64,000 nt of DNA, from positions 69,960,222-70,024,221 of the forward strand of contig NC_030677.2 of assembly GCF_000004195.4 (NCBI RefSeq). Direction: 5' to 3'. A model generated the notes under the pieces. It saw only the letters and a program-made list of their open reading frames with translations. It made no database searches and was not told the origin of the DNA. Origin of the DNA: Xenopus tropicalis. Taxonomy: Eukaryota > Chordata > Amphibia > Anura > Pipidae. Every line of letters begins with the position of its first letter. The first letter of the stretch is position 1. The translations under genes were made by a program, and so were the position numbers. This document shows positions 1 to 11,045 of this stretch, piece by piece.

Positions 1-39
1 AGATTCCCAACTACAGACCGGTTTCGCCCCAAAAAGGGA
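1..39 (-). repeat. Inverted partial Penelope-like terminus (hammerhead 3' half)
   Basis: Read on the minus strand this segment contains GGGGCGAAACCGGTCTGTAG, the 3' half of a hammerhead motif, followed by TTGGGAATCT. It is the inverted counterpart of 194-216. The 5' catalytic box CTGATGA is absent, so it is half a ribozyme joined directly to the 49-bp direct repeat that begins at 40. Its TGTAG would pair perfectly with CTACA at 181-185, which suggests the ancestral stem I. Homology to Penelope-like retroelement ends is from family knowledge; the inversion is seen directly. Confidence 0.6.
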
Positions 40-88
40 TGGGATTTTTTAAGAGTTTGGAATTCATTCCCAGAATTCCTTTTGTTTG
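40..88 (+). repeat. 49-bp direct repeat, copy 1
   Basis: This segment is identical over 49 bases to 291-339. Both copies contain a GGAATTC...GAATTCC hairpin and end at TTTTGTTTG. Repeats flanking a hammerhead motif are what the terminal repeats (pLTRs) of a Penelope-like element look like, so I read 1-339 as two partly overlapping or rearranged termini. The repeat is seen directly; the pLTR reading is inference. Confidence 0.75.
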
Positions 89-180
89 CTTTTGTCTGAA
101 TGAGGCAGTCTCCTCAACCTAATTTATTTGTTTGTAGAACCACGTGGTGACTCTACCTAAGCTGATCAGAAAACCCTGCA

Positions 181-223
181 CTACACTGATGAGCCCCAAA
201 AAGGGCGAAACCGGTCTGATTAG
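181..223 (+). ncRNA. Hammerhead ribozyme motif, type I, Penelope-like element
   Basis: All core boxes are present: CTGATGA at 186-192, GAAA at 207-210 and a cleavable GTC at 214-216. Stem II is GCCC (193-196) with GGGC (203-206) closing a six-base loop. Stem III is the self-complementary ACCGGT (210-215), only 3 bp with no loop. Stem I is CTACA (181-185) with TG..TAG (217-223), carrying a two-base bulge (219-220). A very short stem III is known from Penelope-like and newt satellite hammerheads, which work best as dimers. Predicted cleavage is after C216. The secondary structure is from the sequence; activity is inference. Confidence 0.8.
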
Positions 224-290
224 CTATTGTCCTGGCTTCAGCTTCAAACCCAGTGGGTGAGCTGTAGCCTATAGGATAAACCCATGTAAA

Positions 291-339
291 TGGGATTTTT
301 TAAGAGTTTGGAATTCATTCCCAGAATTCCTTTTGTTTG
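291..339 (+). repeat. 49-bp direct repeat, copy 2
   Basis: Second copy of the repeat at 40-88, with no mismatch. The 251-bp spacing brackets the hammerhead motif. After it the sequence runs into a T-rich tract and ordinary AT-rich DNA, so the element appears to end here. Confidence 0.75.
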
Positions 340-1880
340 TTTTTTTAATAACAAACAGATGTACCAAACAACAACCACACCAAAGAAAAAATAAGAAATA
401 TGAAACATACATCAATTAGAATTTAACAAATAATATTCATTTTATCATTAGGTACATGTTAAAACTGAAATGGCATTGCTTCTATTTTTACAAACTTGCA
501 CCCCTTAAGGCTCATGTTGTTTGCATTTATGCCTGGTAAATTTGCTTTGTTCTTCTCCGTATCACTAAAATCATGTGTTTGCTGCAGATGAGGGGATGAT
601 GGGAGTGTTAATAAAATGAACTTTCCATTTCCATGAGAATTGTTCTGACAGTTTCAAAGATTACAATCTAGAATGGCTACAACATGGCCATAGTTGACAT
701 TATTTAGTAACAAGTACCAGATTTTGTAATTCTGTCAAACTGTTGACAATATTTAAAAAAAAAGGAGGCTTTTTAAATACCAAACATAATCAGACATTTG
801 TCTGCTCTTTATCTATTTATGCTGTTGAATGTAGGGCCCTGCAATATTTTCCATTGTTTTCTAGTGTTTGTGGTGGTACAAGTACATGTTGTTGTGATAA
901 AAATATCATCCTACTATTCCCAAAAAAAATAGTTACAAATATACATCATGCTTTGACAGATAAATTGAGCATATCTAAAGCAGCGCTCCATCAGCTAGCC
1001 AAGATGAAGAAAGCTGATAGATCAATTCTGACACCTCTTTTTCCATTACTTTTTTACACAGTTTTTAAATAAGATTTGCTCCTTTGTTTCATTTTATATT
1101 TGTATGTAAAATCTACATTGAAAAAAAAAGGATAAAATGAAAAATACTTTTATCAAGAACCAAAAGTTATTGTAAAACAGAAAATACAATTTTATACTTT
1201 TTTTTAAATTAAAATTTAAATAATGTACTGCTATTCACTCTTGGCAATATTATTTTGCCTTTAACAATTCACTTTTTATATAATAAGTTTTGCAGCAATC
1301 ATGTTTTTTTGTTAAAAGTCCTTTAATGTAAAAAAACGTATTCTCGGGGGAAAAAATCATGGAAAAACAGTGAGACAACTCTTTTATCTGTGTTTATTTT
1401 TTGGGTACACATTCCAGCAAAACTGAGTGTCAAAATATAATGGCTTTTGGTACAAATAAGCACAAAAAATAAAAGATTGGCCACAAGAATGTTTAATGAA
1501 TGGTGACAATATTCCTCATGATTGTGTCCATTTTTACATTACTACACTACTACAACAGCATTGTTTGTAAACAGGCCCTTTCACCCACAATGAATTCAGG
1601 TGTAACCACACAAGATTTTTAACAGATTTGGGAGACCAATGGATTTGTACTGGTTCATGAACTGGGCACATAAGAGTGCAAGGTGTCCATGGCTCAACAA
1701 CACTAAGCACTTGGGGATACATGGGTAATATTTTTATTAAATTATTTAAATGCTTTGTAAATATGTACATAAGAATGATTTTTGTACATATCCCAAGACA
1801 GCACAAGTGGGAAAAGGGTAAGTGCCTTACATTTGTATGTTAAAGCTATTTTGCTAAATGAGCTCATATCAAAAGGGGTA
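340..1880. other. No gene seen; AT-rich DNA
   Basis: The stretch is AT-rich with many A/T homopolymers (for example near 1120 and 1200). Open frames of 90-109 codons occur (743-1072 plus, 1534-1806 minus) but have low-complexity or unrecognisable content and no splice or domain signature. I see no named repeat here. Confidence 0.6.
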
Positions 1881-2184
1881 CATTCCCCCTTATAACAAAG
1901 AGGCTGGTGATATTTTAATTTTAACAGAGAACATTTAAGATTTTAGTAAATGTCTATATGGAGACTTTAACACAGCAGCTGATAGGTGAAGTAGCACCAT
2001 ACCCAGAGAAAACTCTATCCATGTGTAGGGAACTGGTAAAATGTGCCTTTTCTAACTCTGGGTTCCCTAGTATTGGACAGCTATGAAGGGTCCTGAATGT
2101 AATGGGAAGTAAGTCCCTTGTTCCTGGGTCATAGCATGACCCCTTGTGCAGTTCCACAGTTTGGCCATAAGGTGTCACTGTGGT

Positions 2185-2192
2185 TATAAAAG
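2185..2192 (+). promoter_or_regulatory. TATA box of a putative LTR
   Basis: TATAAAAG lies about 785 bases upstream of an AATAAA signal at 2970-2975 (about 415 bases if the MITE inserted at 2308-2675 is removed). That TATA-to-poly(A) layout suits an LTR U3-R unit. No start site can be fixed by sequence alone. Confidence 0.4.
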
Positions 2193-2307
2193 GCTGAGCA
2201 GCCATGAGGCTGAAGGCCATTTTGTGAAGCTCTCTGCCTGAGGAAGCAGCCAGAGAAATCTAGGTAGGTTTAGAAAGAATAGCAAGCTCCTGTTATAGAT
2301 CACACTA

Positions 2308-2675
2308 GGGGGCACATTTACTAACCCACGAACGGGCCGAATGCGTCCGATTGCGTTTTTTTCGTAATGATCGGTATTTTGCGATTTATTCGGAAATTAT
2401 CGCGACTTTTTCGTTACCAATACGATTTGCGCGGAAAAACACGAGTTTTTCGTAGCCATTCCGAAAGTTGCGCAAAATCTGGCGATTTTTTCGTAGAGTT
2501 AAAACTTGCGCGAAATGTTGCGCCTTTTAAGTTTTAACGCTACGAAAAAGGCGCGACTTTTCGCGTAAAGGCGCCGAAAAAATCGCAAAAAATACGAAAA
2601 AGTCGCAAAATGTTCGTTTTCCAATCGGAATTTTTCCAATTCGGATTCGAATTCGTGTCTTAGTAAATCAGCCCC
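2308..2675. mobile_element. Palindromic MITE, TA-flanked (copy A)
   Basis: The ends are GGGGGCACATTTACTAA and TTAGTAAATCAGCCCC in inverted orientation, with TA on both sides. The inside is a long imperfect palindrome rich in TTTTTCGTA and CGAAAAA blocks, with mirrored TTAAAACTTGCGC and AAGTTTTAACGC segments. There is no coding capacity. Relatives are at 4230, 16140, 24887, 47413 and 47971. TA target sites point to a Tc1/mariner-type source, but a 3-bp PIF/Harbinger-type TSD is not excluded. Confidence 0.8.
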
Positions 2676-3863
2676 TAGGTGTGATAGACAGGCAGGGCTA
2701 TTTAGTGAGCAGCATTCGCTCCAACCAGGAATTGTAGAGGCATTATAAGCCGGGGTATAATACTACCCAGAGTAGGGTTAACAGTGTACAGACCTAGGGC
2801 TAGATAGTAATCACCCAGGTTCCACTGGAAGCATATACCTGAAAGCTTGGGAGTTAACCCATTGTGCCCTGCAGCTAAAGGGTCAGTGTGACTATTCCTT
2901 GTAAGTACTGCCTATGCTGTGAAATGCTACTGCCTGCCTATTCTGTAATTACTCCTAAGTGGCTGTGTAAATAAACAGTTCATGGTTTCAATGTTAAGAA
3001 CCACTGGCGCCCATTTATTGAGAAATACAACACATATCCACCTGGCCTCCATACAAAGCGAGGGCTCACCCCTGAAGGATACAGTCTCATCCTGGGTAAA
3101 ATACGGTGTAGCTTGTGGTAACTAAAGGGCTAATTTACTATAAGCTTACACATGTATCCAAAGTATCTAATACTTTCGTAGCCTTATAAAACATATTTCC
3201 ATGCAATTAGTTTTACTTTTCACCTGCAGCTTCTAACTAAGAAATGTTATCTCATTCAGCAAAGCATTGTGGTTCAACAGCCTTTTGCTATCTTTTTTTT
3301 TTATTACTCCTACCAGTGAAATAGTTTCCTGTCAGTAAAACAGTCATTTCAAATATGCATTTAGAAAGTTTAAATTGTATCTCGTTAGAGAAACAAGCAT
3401 TGTTCTACTGTAACTAGGTCACCATAGCATGAGGATGGAAAAGTTCCAAATGAATTTCAACAGCATAAGCGTGGCATGTAATAAAAGTAGTTAATAAAAA
3501 AATATTTGCAATACGAAAAATGATTCCTTTGCATGAAGAATGTTTCTGTTGCATGAATTTAGTATAAGTTTTGTGCATCTGGAAAATGACCCCATCCACC
3601 TCTGGAAGAAAGCGTGCAACCAATTTTGAAAAAGTTCTTTTTACATTAAAAAAATATGCCACCTTTAAGCAGGCCTTAAAAATGTGCTATGCGCAATTCA
3701 AATTTGCTATGTAATAATTGTCTTAAGTTTTATATTACAAAATGGGAATTTATTTAATGCATAAACCGTATAAGACACTATACCACTCTTAGAAAAGGTA
3801 TAATAATAATAATAACAATATTTAGTTTAAAATGATGGAAATATCTACTCAGTGCCTTACAAG

Positions 3864-4101
3864 TAGGGATGCACCGAATCTACTTTTTTGGATTCGGCCG
3901 AACCTTTTGTAAAGGATTTGCCCGAAAACCGAACCAAACCCTAATTAGCATGTGCTAATTAGGTTTTGGAAGGGTTATATCTGGGAAGAATTTTCAACTT
4001 TCGTGAAGTGATTTTTCGGATTGGGTTTGGTCAGAGGCATGGATTCGGCCAAATCTGAATCCTGCCGAAAATGGCAGAGTCCTGGATTCGGTGCATCCCT
4101 A
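3864..4101. mobile_element. hAT MITE (TAGGGATGCACCGAAT ends)
   Basis: A 238-bp element has inverted ends TAGGGATGCACCGAATC and GATTCGGTGCATCCCTA. It is flanked by CTTACAAG (3856-3863) and CTTACTAG (4102-4109), an 8-bp TSD with one mismatch. Inner arms repeat GGATTCGGCC in inverted form. The 8-bp TSD and TA...TA ends are hAT hallmarks. It is non-coding; an overlapping 69-codon frame is a by-product of the repeat. Confidence 0.88.
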
Positions 4102-4229
4102 CTTACTAGGGCCAGCATATTTCTGTTGTATAAGCAAAAATGTTACTGTGACATACTGTATATATTACCTTCAAGAGCAAAAAAAGCCATTAATATGAAC
4201 TTATATCTACGTGCTAAGTGTGACACTTA

Positions 4230-4819
4230 GGGGCTGATTTACTAAGACACGAATTCGAATCCGAATTGGAAAAATTCCGATTGGAAAACGAACATTTTGC
4301 GACTTTTTCGTATTTTTTGCGATTTTTTCGGCGCCTTTACGACTTTTCAGAAATTGTCGCGACTTTTTCGTTACCAATAAGATTTTTGCGAAAAAACGCG
4401 AGTTTTTCGTAGCCATTACGATTTGCTTGTATCTTGTCGCGACTTTTTTGTATTGAGCGCTCGTAAGCGGCGGCCGAAACTTTCAGACTTAGCATGATTT
4501 TGGAAGCCTCCCATAGGACTCAATGGCACCCTGCAGCTCCAACCTGGCCCAAGAAAAGTCACCATACTGAAGCTTGAATGAATCCGAACGCTACGAAAAA
4601 ATCGCAACATTTTGCGCAACTTTCGGAATGGCTACGAAAAGGCACGACTTTTCGCGCAAGTTTTAACGCTACGAAAAAATCGGCAGATTTTGCGCAACAT
4701 TCGGAATGGCAACGAAAAAGTCGCGATCATTTTCTGAAAAAATCGCCAAATACCGATCATTATGAAAAAAACGCAATCGGACGCATTCGGCCGGTTCGTG
4801 AGTAAGTAAATGGGCCCCC
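4230..4819. mobile_element. Palindromic MITE, TA-flanked (copy B, with central insert)
   Basis: The ends GGGGCTGATTTACTAA and GTAAATGGGCCCCC are inverted and TA-flanked. The arms carry the family's GCGACTTTTTCGT and ACGAAAAAGTCGCG blocks. About 140 bases in the centre (roughly 4450-4590) do not belong to the palindrome and look like unique or captured sequence acting as the loop. Short frames on both strands here are shadows of the repeat. Confidence 0.85.
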
Positions 4820-5295
4820 TATTGTATTTACTTTAAGGTTAAAGGTGCAGCACAAGGACATGTGAATACTCCCCACAAGCTGTCCGGTCAGTTGCCATGC
4901 AATTCACTAACCAGTGCAACTAATGAGTGCAATTATGTTCAAATTCCGGTAAATATACATTGCATTGTTAGTAACAGAAAAATAAAAATATACATACATA
5001 CATACAAAAGGGGCAATTAACACCCGAAAATGCAATTGCAGTCTCCCTGTTAGGAGTTGCTTGTTAAACCCCATTCAATATAGGTACTCAATATAGGTCA
5101 AAATGCGGTCTTTGCATTCCATATAGTTGAGCTTGTCAGCACTCCTTCCTGCCTTTTATTCCAAATTTATCTCTGCTGACCAGGCAGTAGCTCCAGGGTT
5201 CCTTTAGGACCCAACTTCAACAGGCACAGCACGTTTAGGCCAAAGAATTGGAAACAGATCTCAGTCACACAGTGAACAACAGAAATGAAAGCAAG

Positions 5296-5692
5296 TAGTG
5301 ATGAGCAAATCTGTCCTGTTTCGCCGATAAATTCTCGAATCTTTCGAAAAATTTGAAAATGTCGTGCGGAAATTTTTTTTCCGCCTGTGACTATTCTTTT
5401 GACGCCTGCGACTATTCTTTCGACTATTCTTGCGACAATTAGGACGTGCGACTCTTCTTTTGACGCCTGCAACTATTCTTGCGACTATTCTTGCGACAAT
5501 TAGGACGTGCGACTATTCTTTTGATGCCTGCGACTATTCTTGCGACAATTTTTGGACAAGAGACTATTATTGTGACAATTTTTGGACGTGTGGCGAGTTT
5601 TTTCTCATCCGTTTCGCGAAACAATCCGCCAATGGCAAAACAAGGAAATTTGCCGGGAATCCATGCCTGCCAAAACATTTTGCCCATCACTA
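5296..5692 (+). mobile_element. hAT MITE (TAGTGATGAG family), copy 1
   Basis: The left end TAGTGATGAGCAAATCTGTC and the right end GCCCATCACTA are flanked by AAAGCAAG (5288-5295) and AAAACAAG (5693-5700), a 7/8 TSD. The middle (about 5385-5590) is a tandem array of a roughly 20-base unit related to TGCGACTATTCTTTTGACG. The frames seen on both strands here translate that array and are not genes. Confidence 0.9.
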
Positions 5693-7532
5693 AAAACAAG
5701 CAGATTTCCACACAACTGCATACAAAGTTGAATTAAGACAACTGTGAAACATAACATTTTCAATACATTTTTAATTTTTAACTGAATAAAATACAATATA
5801 TAAAGTACTTTGCTCATCTCTCATCACTACTAAAGGGAACATTTGCACTGGGCTCACCTTGACTTGTATACATATTTTTCAAACCAGTTCTGCTTTACTT
5901 CATTACTTCATTTGCAGATTAGTGGTAAAATTGAATACATCTTAGTGATAATTCAGTAAGGCAAGCACAAGTATTCCCAGGCTTGCATGAGAACCGTATT
6001 TACCCTTTATCTCATTTATGTTTAGTCTGTTGAGCGGGTTTTTATTATTCCATTGTCACTGTGTTGTCTATTCAACACTCTTAAGCAGTTAATAAAATAG
6101 ATTAGAAATGTTGTATATTCGTTTTCAAGAAACAGAAGGTTATAGTAGGTTCTATACCTGCTGATAAAAGGACACCTATCTGAAATGATATACTTGTGGG
6201 TGCTATAACATGGGATAATGAGGCCTGTGTGCAACCCAACATGCAGAACTGAAACATCTGCTATAGCCATTCACCATGAATATTTCTTTTAGTTGAAAAT
6301 TGTAGTTCTCTTTTTCTTGAGAAAAGACCAACAGCAGTAGCAAAATGTCAGCAGGATGAATCTTTGGCTGTGAAACTGAGAACTGTGGGGGGGAGTCGGG
6401 TATATTTCACCTGCAATTTACAATAGATATGTCCTGAAAGTGATATATTACAGTGTATTTACAACAGAGTGCCATATGCTCATTTGTGCTGCATAGAAGC
6501 CACCACTTCTCATGTGGTGATGATGAGGCTTTTCTGCATAGTGAAGGCAGCATAGAGTGATGTTCTTACTTTACACCTTCTGGGTGGTTGGATTAGCAAA
6601 GCATTTACAGATCCCCAAGCCTACCTGCCTCAGTATAATGTTGATAACCTCTTATGACCTAATACAACGAGTGTCATGCATAGAAAATCAGAACTAGATT
6701 TTTTCTTACTTTTTCTGCCACAGTAGTGTACAAGTTTGACGGCATATCAGAAATGAAATATGTCTTATTCAAATAGGCATTGAAAATGATGCTTGATGCA
6801 AACCCCCATCATGCTAAATAACTGTACAAATCAGTCTAAGTTAAAGAAAGGCAACTACTGTTTTAATTTAACTATCCTAGTTTTTATTGCTGTTAATACG
6901 GAGAAGGATGTTTTCCAGTTTGAGTATACAGTGTCTTCTGTATATGGAATATAAGCATTTTGGACAAAAACATAAAAATGTCTATTGCATTATCATCTTT
7001 CTTGCATGTTTGGCTATTCAGCTCCCGGCCAACATGACCACTTGGATGCAAGTTTTGAAACTGTGAGTGAATTTCTCCCTATTCCTCTCCCATAGGAACT
7101 AATTAGCAACCTAATGCTAATGTTCTGCTGTTGTTTTCTATTATGGCAGCCTCTCAGCTATTTCTAGTTCAGGCAGGTGAAGCCTTCATAATATTATAGC
7201 CTTTACCAGTTAAAACAAATGAGACATGTACTTAAATGTAAACAAAGTACGTCAGCATAAAATATAGACAAAAGAAGATTAGTGCTTTTATTTTAATGCT
7301 TATTTTTTACTTTATATTTTATTTTAAATAATTCTCTTGTGTTTCCTGCCACTAAGTTGACATAACTCTTATCCTCACCATAGTGTAGAAACAACTGTTC
7401 ATTTAATTTTTCTATAAGAAAGTTTACCATTCCGATGTCCAATCTGCAGTCTAGAGAAAAAACGAAGGCAAGGACTTTTCTTGAATGCAAAATAGCCCAA
7501 GAAAATGTTTCCAGCATTGTCAAGTTTCCCTC
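5693..7532. other. No gene seen
   Basis: Ordinary AT-rich sequence with scattered short frames (up to 82 codons) and no recognisable domain, RNA gene or repeat boundary. Confidence 0.55.
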
Positions 7533-7745
7533 CAGGGGTGTCAAACTCAATCAAATAAGGGGGGCGAAATCTAAAACACAGGCAAATTCACCGGACAAAT
7601 TTTTTATTAATATACTGTATAGCCAGGCACAGTCACAGTGCAGTCTGGCGATTGGTGCTGCACAGTCAGGCACAGTCACCAGGGGCCACATACAACAGCC
7701 AGAAGGGCCGTATTCGGCCCGCAGGCCTTGTGTTTGGCACATATG
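7533..7745. mobile_element. hAT-type repeat (CAGGGGTGTCAAACTC end)
   Basis: The left end CAGGGGTGTCAAACTCAATC and the right-end segment GGCCTTGTGTTTGGCACATA resemble a dispersed vertebrate hAT-related repeat. The inside has the typical GGGGGCGAAATCTAAAACAC and CGGCCCGCAGGCC stretches. No clear 8-bp TSD was found, so the right boundary is approximate. A 123-codon plus frame overlapping it is chance. Confidence 0.6.
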
Positions 7746-8470
7746 CCTTAGCCTAAGCAAATTGGGACTTCTTGATCATTTTAACATTTTCAGGCAAATA
7801 GAGTGACTTTTATTCAATCAAACGCTAAAGTGTCCATTAATTTGAATGCATATCAGAAGGTGTAAACTCCTGAATTGTTCAGGCGAAAAAACTGTGAGCA
7901 TGAATTAAAAATTGATGAATAGAAAAAAAAGATTTGGAAATGGAAAAGAATTAAAGTTCATCTTGACCTTGGATAAATCAGTAAAGTATAAGTTACATTG
8001 TTATGTGAATTTGGTGTCTATTTAAATGTAAACTTTCAGGCCTTACTAATACATATTGATTAATTAACTCTATATAATATGAGTTAGTGTTCCATGCCAT
8101 GTTTGAGGCCATTTTCCACAAAAATAATGTATTTTCTAATTCATGAAATTCTGAAAATGCATTTTTTGCTTAAATGGTATCTTTTTCACAATCAGGAAAT
8201 CATGAATCAAAGAATTACAATTACACTCTTTTGTGCAACCAATTGAAATCTTTAATTAATCTGCTAAATTCAATAATAATGTTCCTCAGTCGGGAAATTG
8301 ACACATATTCAAAGTAGATAGATATGTCAAGTTCATTAAATGTGTGTGATTAAACATCATTTTTTTAAGGGCCACTACTCAACATCTATCCAAATCCATA
8401 ATTCCCATTGCAAATCATACAAAAACACTTGATAATTCAATCCCTTAGAGTTGCTTTAAATATACTTTAC
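7746..8470. other. No gene seen
   Basis: AT-rich DNA with no recognisable element or open frame worth naming. Confidence 0.55.
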
Positions 8471-8809
8471 TAGTGATGAGCTAATCTGTTTCGCTTCGCC
8501 ATAAAATTCGCGAAACGGCAAGAAAATCTGCAAAACGCCGAAAAATTCACGAAATGCATTTGTCGCACTTTTTTTGCCACCCGCATCTATTTTTTGTCGC
8601 CGTGGCTATTTTTTTGTCGACTGCGCCCCTTTTTTGACCCGGCGCGCCCAATTTTGACGTGACCGCAGCATTTTGCTGCATGCCTAAAAAATAATTCCGC
8701 GCAACACATTTTTTAGCAGCAAATTTTCTCTGAAGTTTTGTAAAACAATTCGCTAAATGGCTAAATTCGCTGCAAATCCATGCCTGGTGAAAAAATTCAC
8801 TCATCACTA
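8471..8809 (+). mobile_element. hAT MITE (TAGTGATGAG family), copy 2
   Basis: The ends TAGTGATGAGCTAATCTG and TTCACTCATCACTA are flanked by a perfect 8-bp TSD, TACTTTAC (8463-8470 and 8810-8817). The interior contains several variants of a roughly 20-base unit built on CTATTTTTTTGTCG. The right arm keeps the family signature AATCCATGCCTGG. A perfect TSD suggests a fairly recent insertion. Confidence 0.92.
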
Positions 8810-9047
8810 TACTTTACAGGTCTGTATAAATGGATGTAATGTTTGTTTAATAACAATAATAAATTAATTCATTTTAAAATGTACATTATACCTGCCAGTG
8901 AAATACTTTTTACTTTTATTAATGTCAGTGTCTACTCAAAACGTAGAGTGAAAATGTTATCATTCTTACCAAGGTTTTTTCCCAGATGAGATCCAAGTCA
9001 GCAATTACTGGGTATTGCTCCAGCTCACCTGCTCCTATCAGAAGGAC

Positions 9048-9372
9048 TGTTTAGGGTAAGGGCACTGGAGCGTTGACTCTACTGCTCTCAGTGTTTTTTT
9101 TTGCAGGCTGAGAGAAGTGGCTCTGTTCCTTCTGCCTCTCTGTATAGCTGTATTGACAATGACAGCTTCTGCCTATAGCTACATGGAGCAGAGTGGAAGT
9201 GAAATCAGCTCATTTTCAGGCCTATCTCCGCTTATGCTCAGTGTTTTCACAGGAAACTGTGATAGTCAATCCGGCTAGGCAGAAGGGGGTGGATCTGTTT
9301 CTCTGAACCTGAGGAAGAAACACAGACTGAGAGCAGTAGAGCCAGTGCCCCATGTGCCCTAGCCCTTAAATC
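9048..9372. mobile_element. Imperfect palindromic MITE
   Basis: The left arm has TAAGGGCACTGGAGC, CTCTACTGCTCTCAGTGT and TTCTGCCTCTCTGTATAGCT. These recur inverted in the right arm as ACTGAGAGCAGTAGAGCCAG, AGGCAGAAGG and GTGCCCTAGCCCTTA. The two arms diverge by indels. The structure is seen directly; the family name is unknown to me. Confidence 0.65.
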
Positions 9373-9529
9373 CTAAAGGCCAACCTCACTCCTCCCCTTG
9401 TGGCATCTTTTTGAAATGCTTCAAAAAAACACCTCCTGACTGTGCTGACCTGGAGTTCATCCAGGAAAGGAAAATCATGGTAAGTATAAAGTAATTTAAG
9501 ATTTTTTATCCTTCATATCAGCTCTCACC

Positions 9530-9647
9530 TAAGGCCAATGACACACAGGGAAATTTGTAGCCAGCTTTAAAAAGTACTACCAATGTTAGTCTATGGCAGG
9601 ACATTTTTTAACGTTGGCTACAAAGCTCCACATTTGTCATTGGCCTA
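9530..9647. mobile_element. Short inverted-repeat MITE (TAAGGCCAATGACA ends)
   Basis: TAAGGCCAATGACACACAGG at the left matches the inverted right end TTTGTCATTGGCCTA, and GTAGCC/GGCTAC match further in. It is about 118 bp and non-coding. A similar terminus (GTGTGGCATCAGCCTAA) occurs near 46033-46049 inside the piggyBac-like element. Confidence 0.6.
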
Positions 9648-9754
9648 AACTGCAACTAGCTGATGTTTTGAACCAAAAAATATACTTTAGTGTTGTTGCA
9701 AAGACCTGCAAAGTGCTTTACTTTGTAAAATAACTATATATAATATTTACCCAT

Positions 9755-9977
9755 ATTGAGTGTAAGCTCTACGGGGCAGGGACCTCCATCCTCTTGTGTC
9801 TTTGACTCTTAACTTATTGCAACTATATTTTGTATTTATTTGTATTTATTGTTATACTTTATATTTATCTATTATCTTATTAACCCCCTGTTTGTATTAA
9901 TGTATTCTACTGTACAGCGCTGCGTACATAAGTAGCCCTTTATAAATAAAAATATACATACATACATACATACATAC
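9755..9977 (+). repeat. Retroposon-like 3' tail with (TACA)n
   Basis: GTAAGCTCTACGGGGCAGGG, followed by T-rich sequence, TGTACAGCGCTGCGTACATA and CCTTTATAAATA, matches my memory of a dispersed amphibian SINE/LINE tail. It ends in a TACA microsatellite at about 9953-9977, as expected of a non-LTR retroposon tail. Exact class is uncertain. Confidence 0.55.
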
Positions 9978-11045
9978 CCACCACCCTCTCTCCATGTATA
10001 TGCAATAGCTTTAAATCAGGTAATTCAGTATAAAGAAACTTATAATAAGCTTGAAAGAGTATTGAAAAATAAATTTTACTACTTTGATTTGAGGCTTGCC
10101 TAATTTCCTATGGAATTTTACACAAGACCTCAATAATACTATGTTCATATATATGAAAGATAACTTTTATTTGTTTCCTGCCTATGGTATCGTTATTATA
10201 TGTTGTATTTTCTCTGTTCCTAAAACAGAGAAGAAAGAAAAGGAAAATAACAGGTATAGTTTACTAAATCCACGTGTTTCTTTACTTTACTGTTCACACA
10301 TAAACCAATTCTTTTGATGTCTTTCCTTAACAATTTATGACACTTTCTATACTTGTGTGAAATTAATCTAGATGTGAGAATAGAAATAGAGGTGCAGATA
10401 CTTTGTTGACATACAATGCTGCATTGATCATCAGATATCAAGAAGATAAAGATGTCAGAAGATAAATTAAAACAAACTGACAACTGCTACAACTAATGAC
10501 AAGTCCAATAAAAGGCACAAAAACAAAGATAATAATCTTTGAATATTATACATTAAACAATAATTATAAATAAAACAGTGCTGATTACTTTATGTTGGAG
10601 CTTTTTCAGAATGTAAAAAAGCTGTTTTGTGGGCACAAGTTACAAACTGATTTCATAGGTGAATTGGGTCCACAGCCTCTTATTTACTTCCTAGCTTGAT
10701 GTTATATTTTGTATTTACTCATTTTAGTTCAAATGCACTGCAGAATCTTTCCATTTTTGTGGCATTCACGCAACTCTGTTATTAGTCTTGCCTTCCCCCC
10801 AAACCAAAGGAACTGGGATTGAGCAACCTCGCTCTTCTTGTTAACTCTTTTATCTTGTCCTTGAAAATATTAATTAGTAGATTTATTATATTGATTGGTA
10901 AAAAACAAAACCTATTGAACAAACCGTACATTTTTTCATCATGCTACATCTTACAATGTGGAAATTAAAGAAGACTCTCCATAAATACATATTTAAATAT
11001 TACATTTAAATGGGCAGCTTAGCACAGGTGGAAAACACTCTAAAC
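9978..11045. other. No gene seen
   Basis: AT-rich DNA. The two frames of 73 and 87 codons around 10.1-10.5 kb overlap on opposite strands and have no recognisable content. Confidence 0.5.

Larger units (their letters stand above)
1881..3090 (+). repeat. Putative solo LTR split by a palindromic MITE (limits uncertain)
   Basis: Between about 1.9 and 3.1 kb the sequence is less AT-rich than its surroundings and has a TATA box (2185) and an AATAAA (2970). A GGCGCCC string near 3007 resembles the start of a tRNA-primer-type binding site. No coding domain follows, so if it is an LTR it is solo or truncated. The palindromic MITE at 2308-2675 interrupts it. I could not find matching TG...CA ends or a TSD, so this stays a hypothesis. 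Confidence 0.35.

Noticed and set aside
743..1072. 109-codon plus frame after the Penelope-type terminus
   Set aside because: The content is not recognisable, it begins in a poly-A tract, and no retroelement motif is present.
7435..7806. 123-codon plus frame as a gene
   Set aside because: Most of it lies in a CAGGGGTGTCAAACTC-type hAT repeat that is non-coding.
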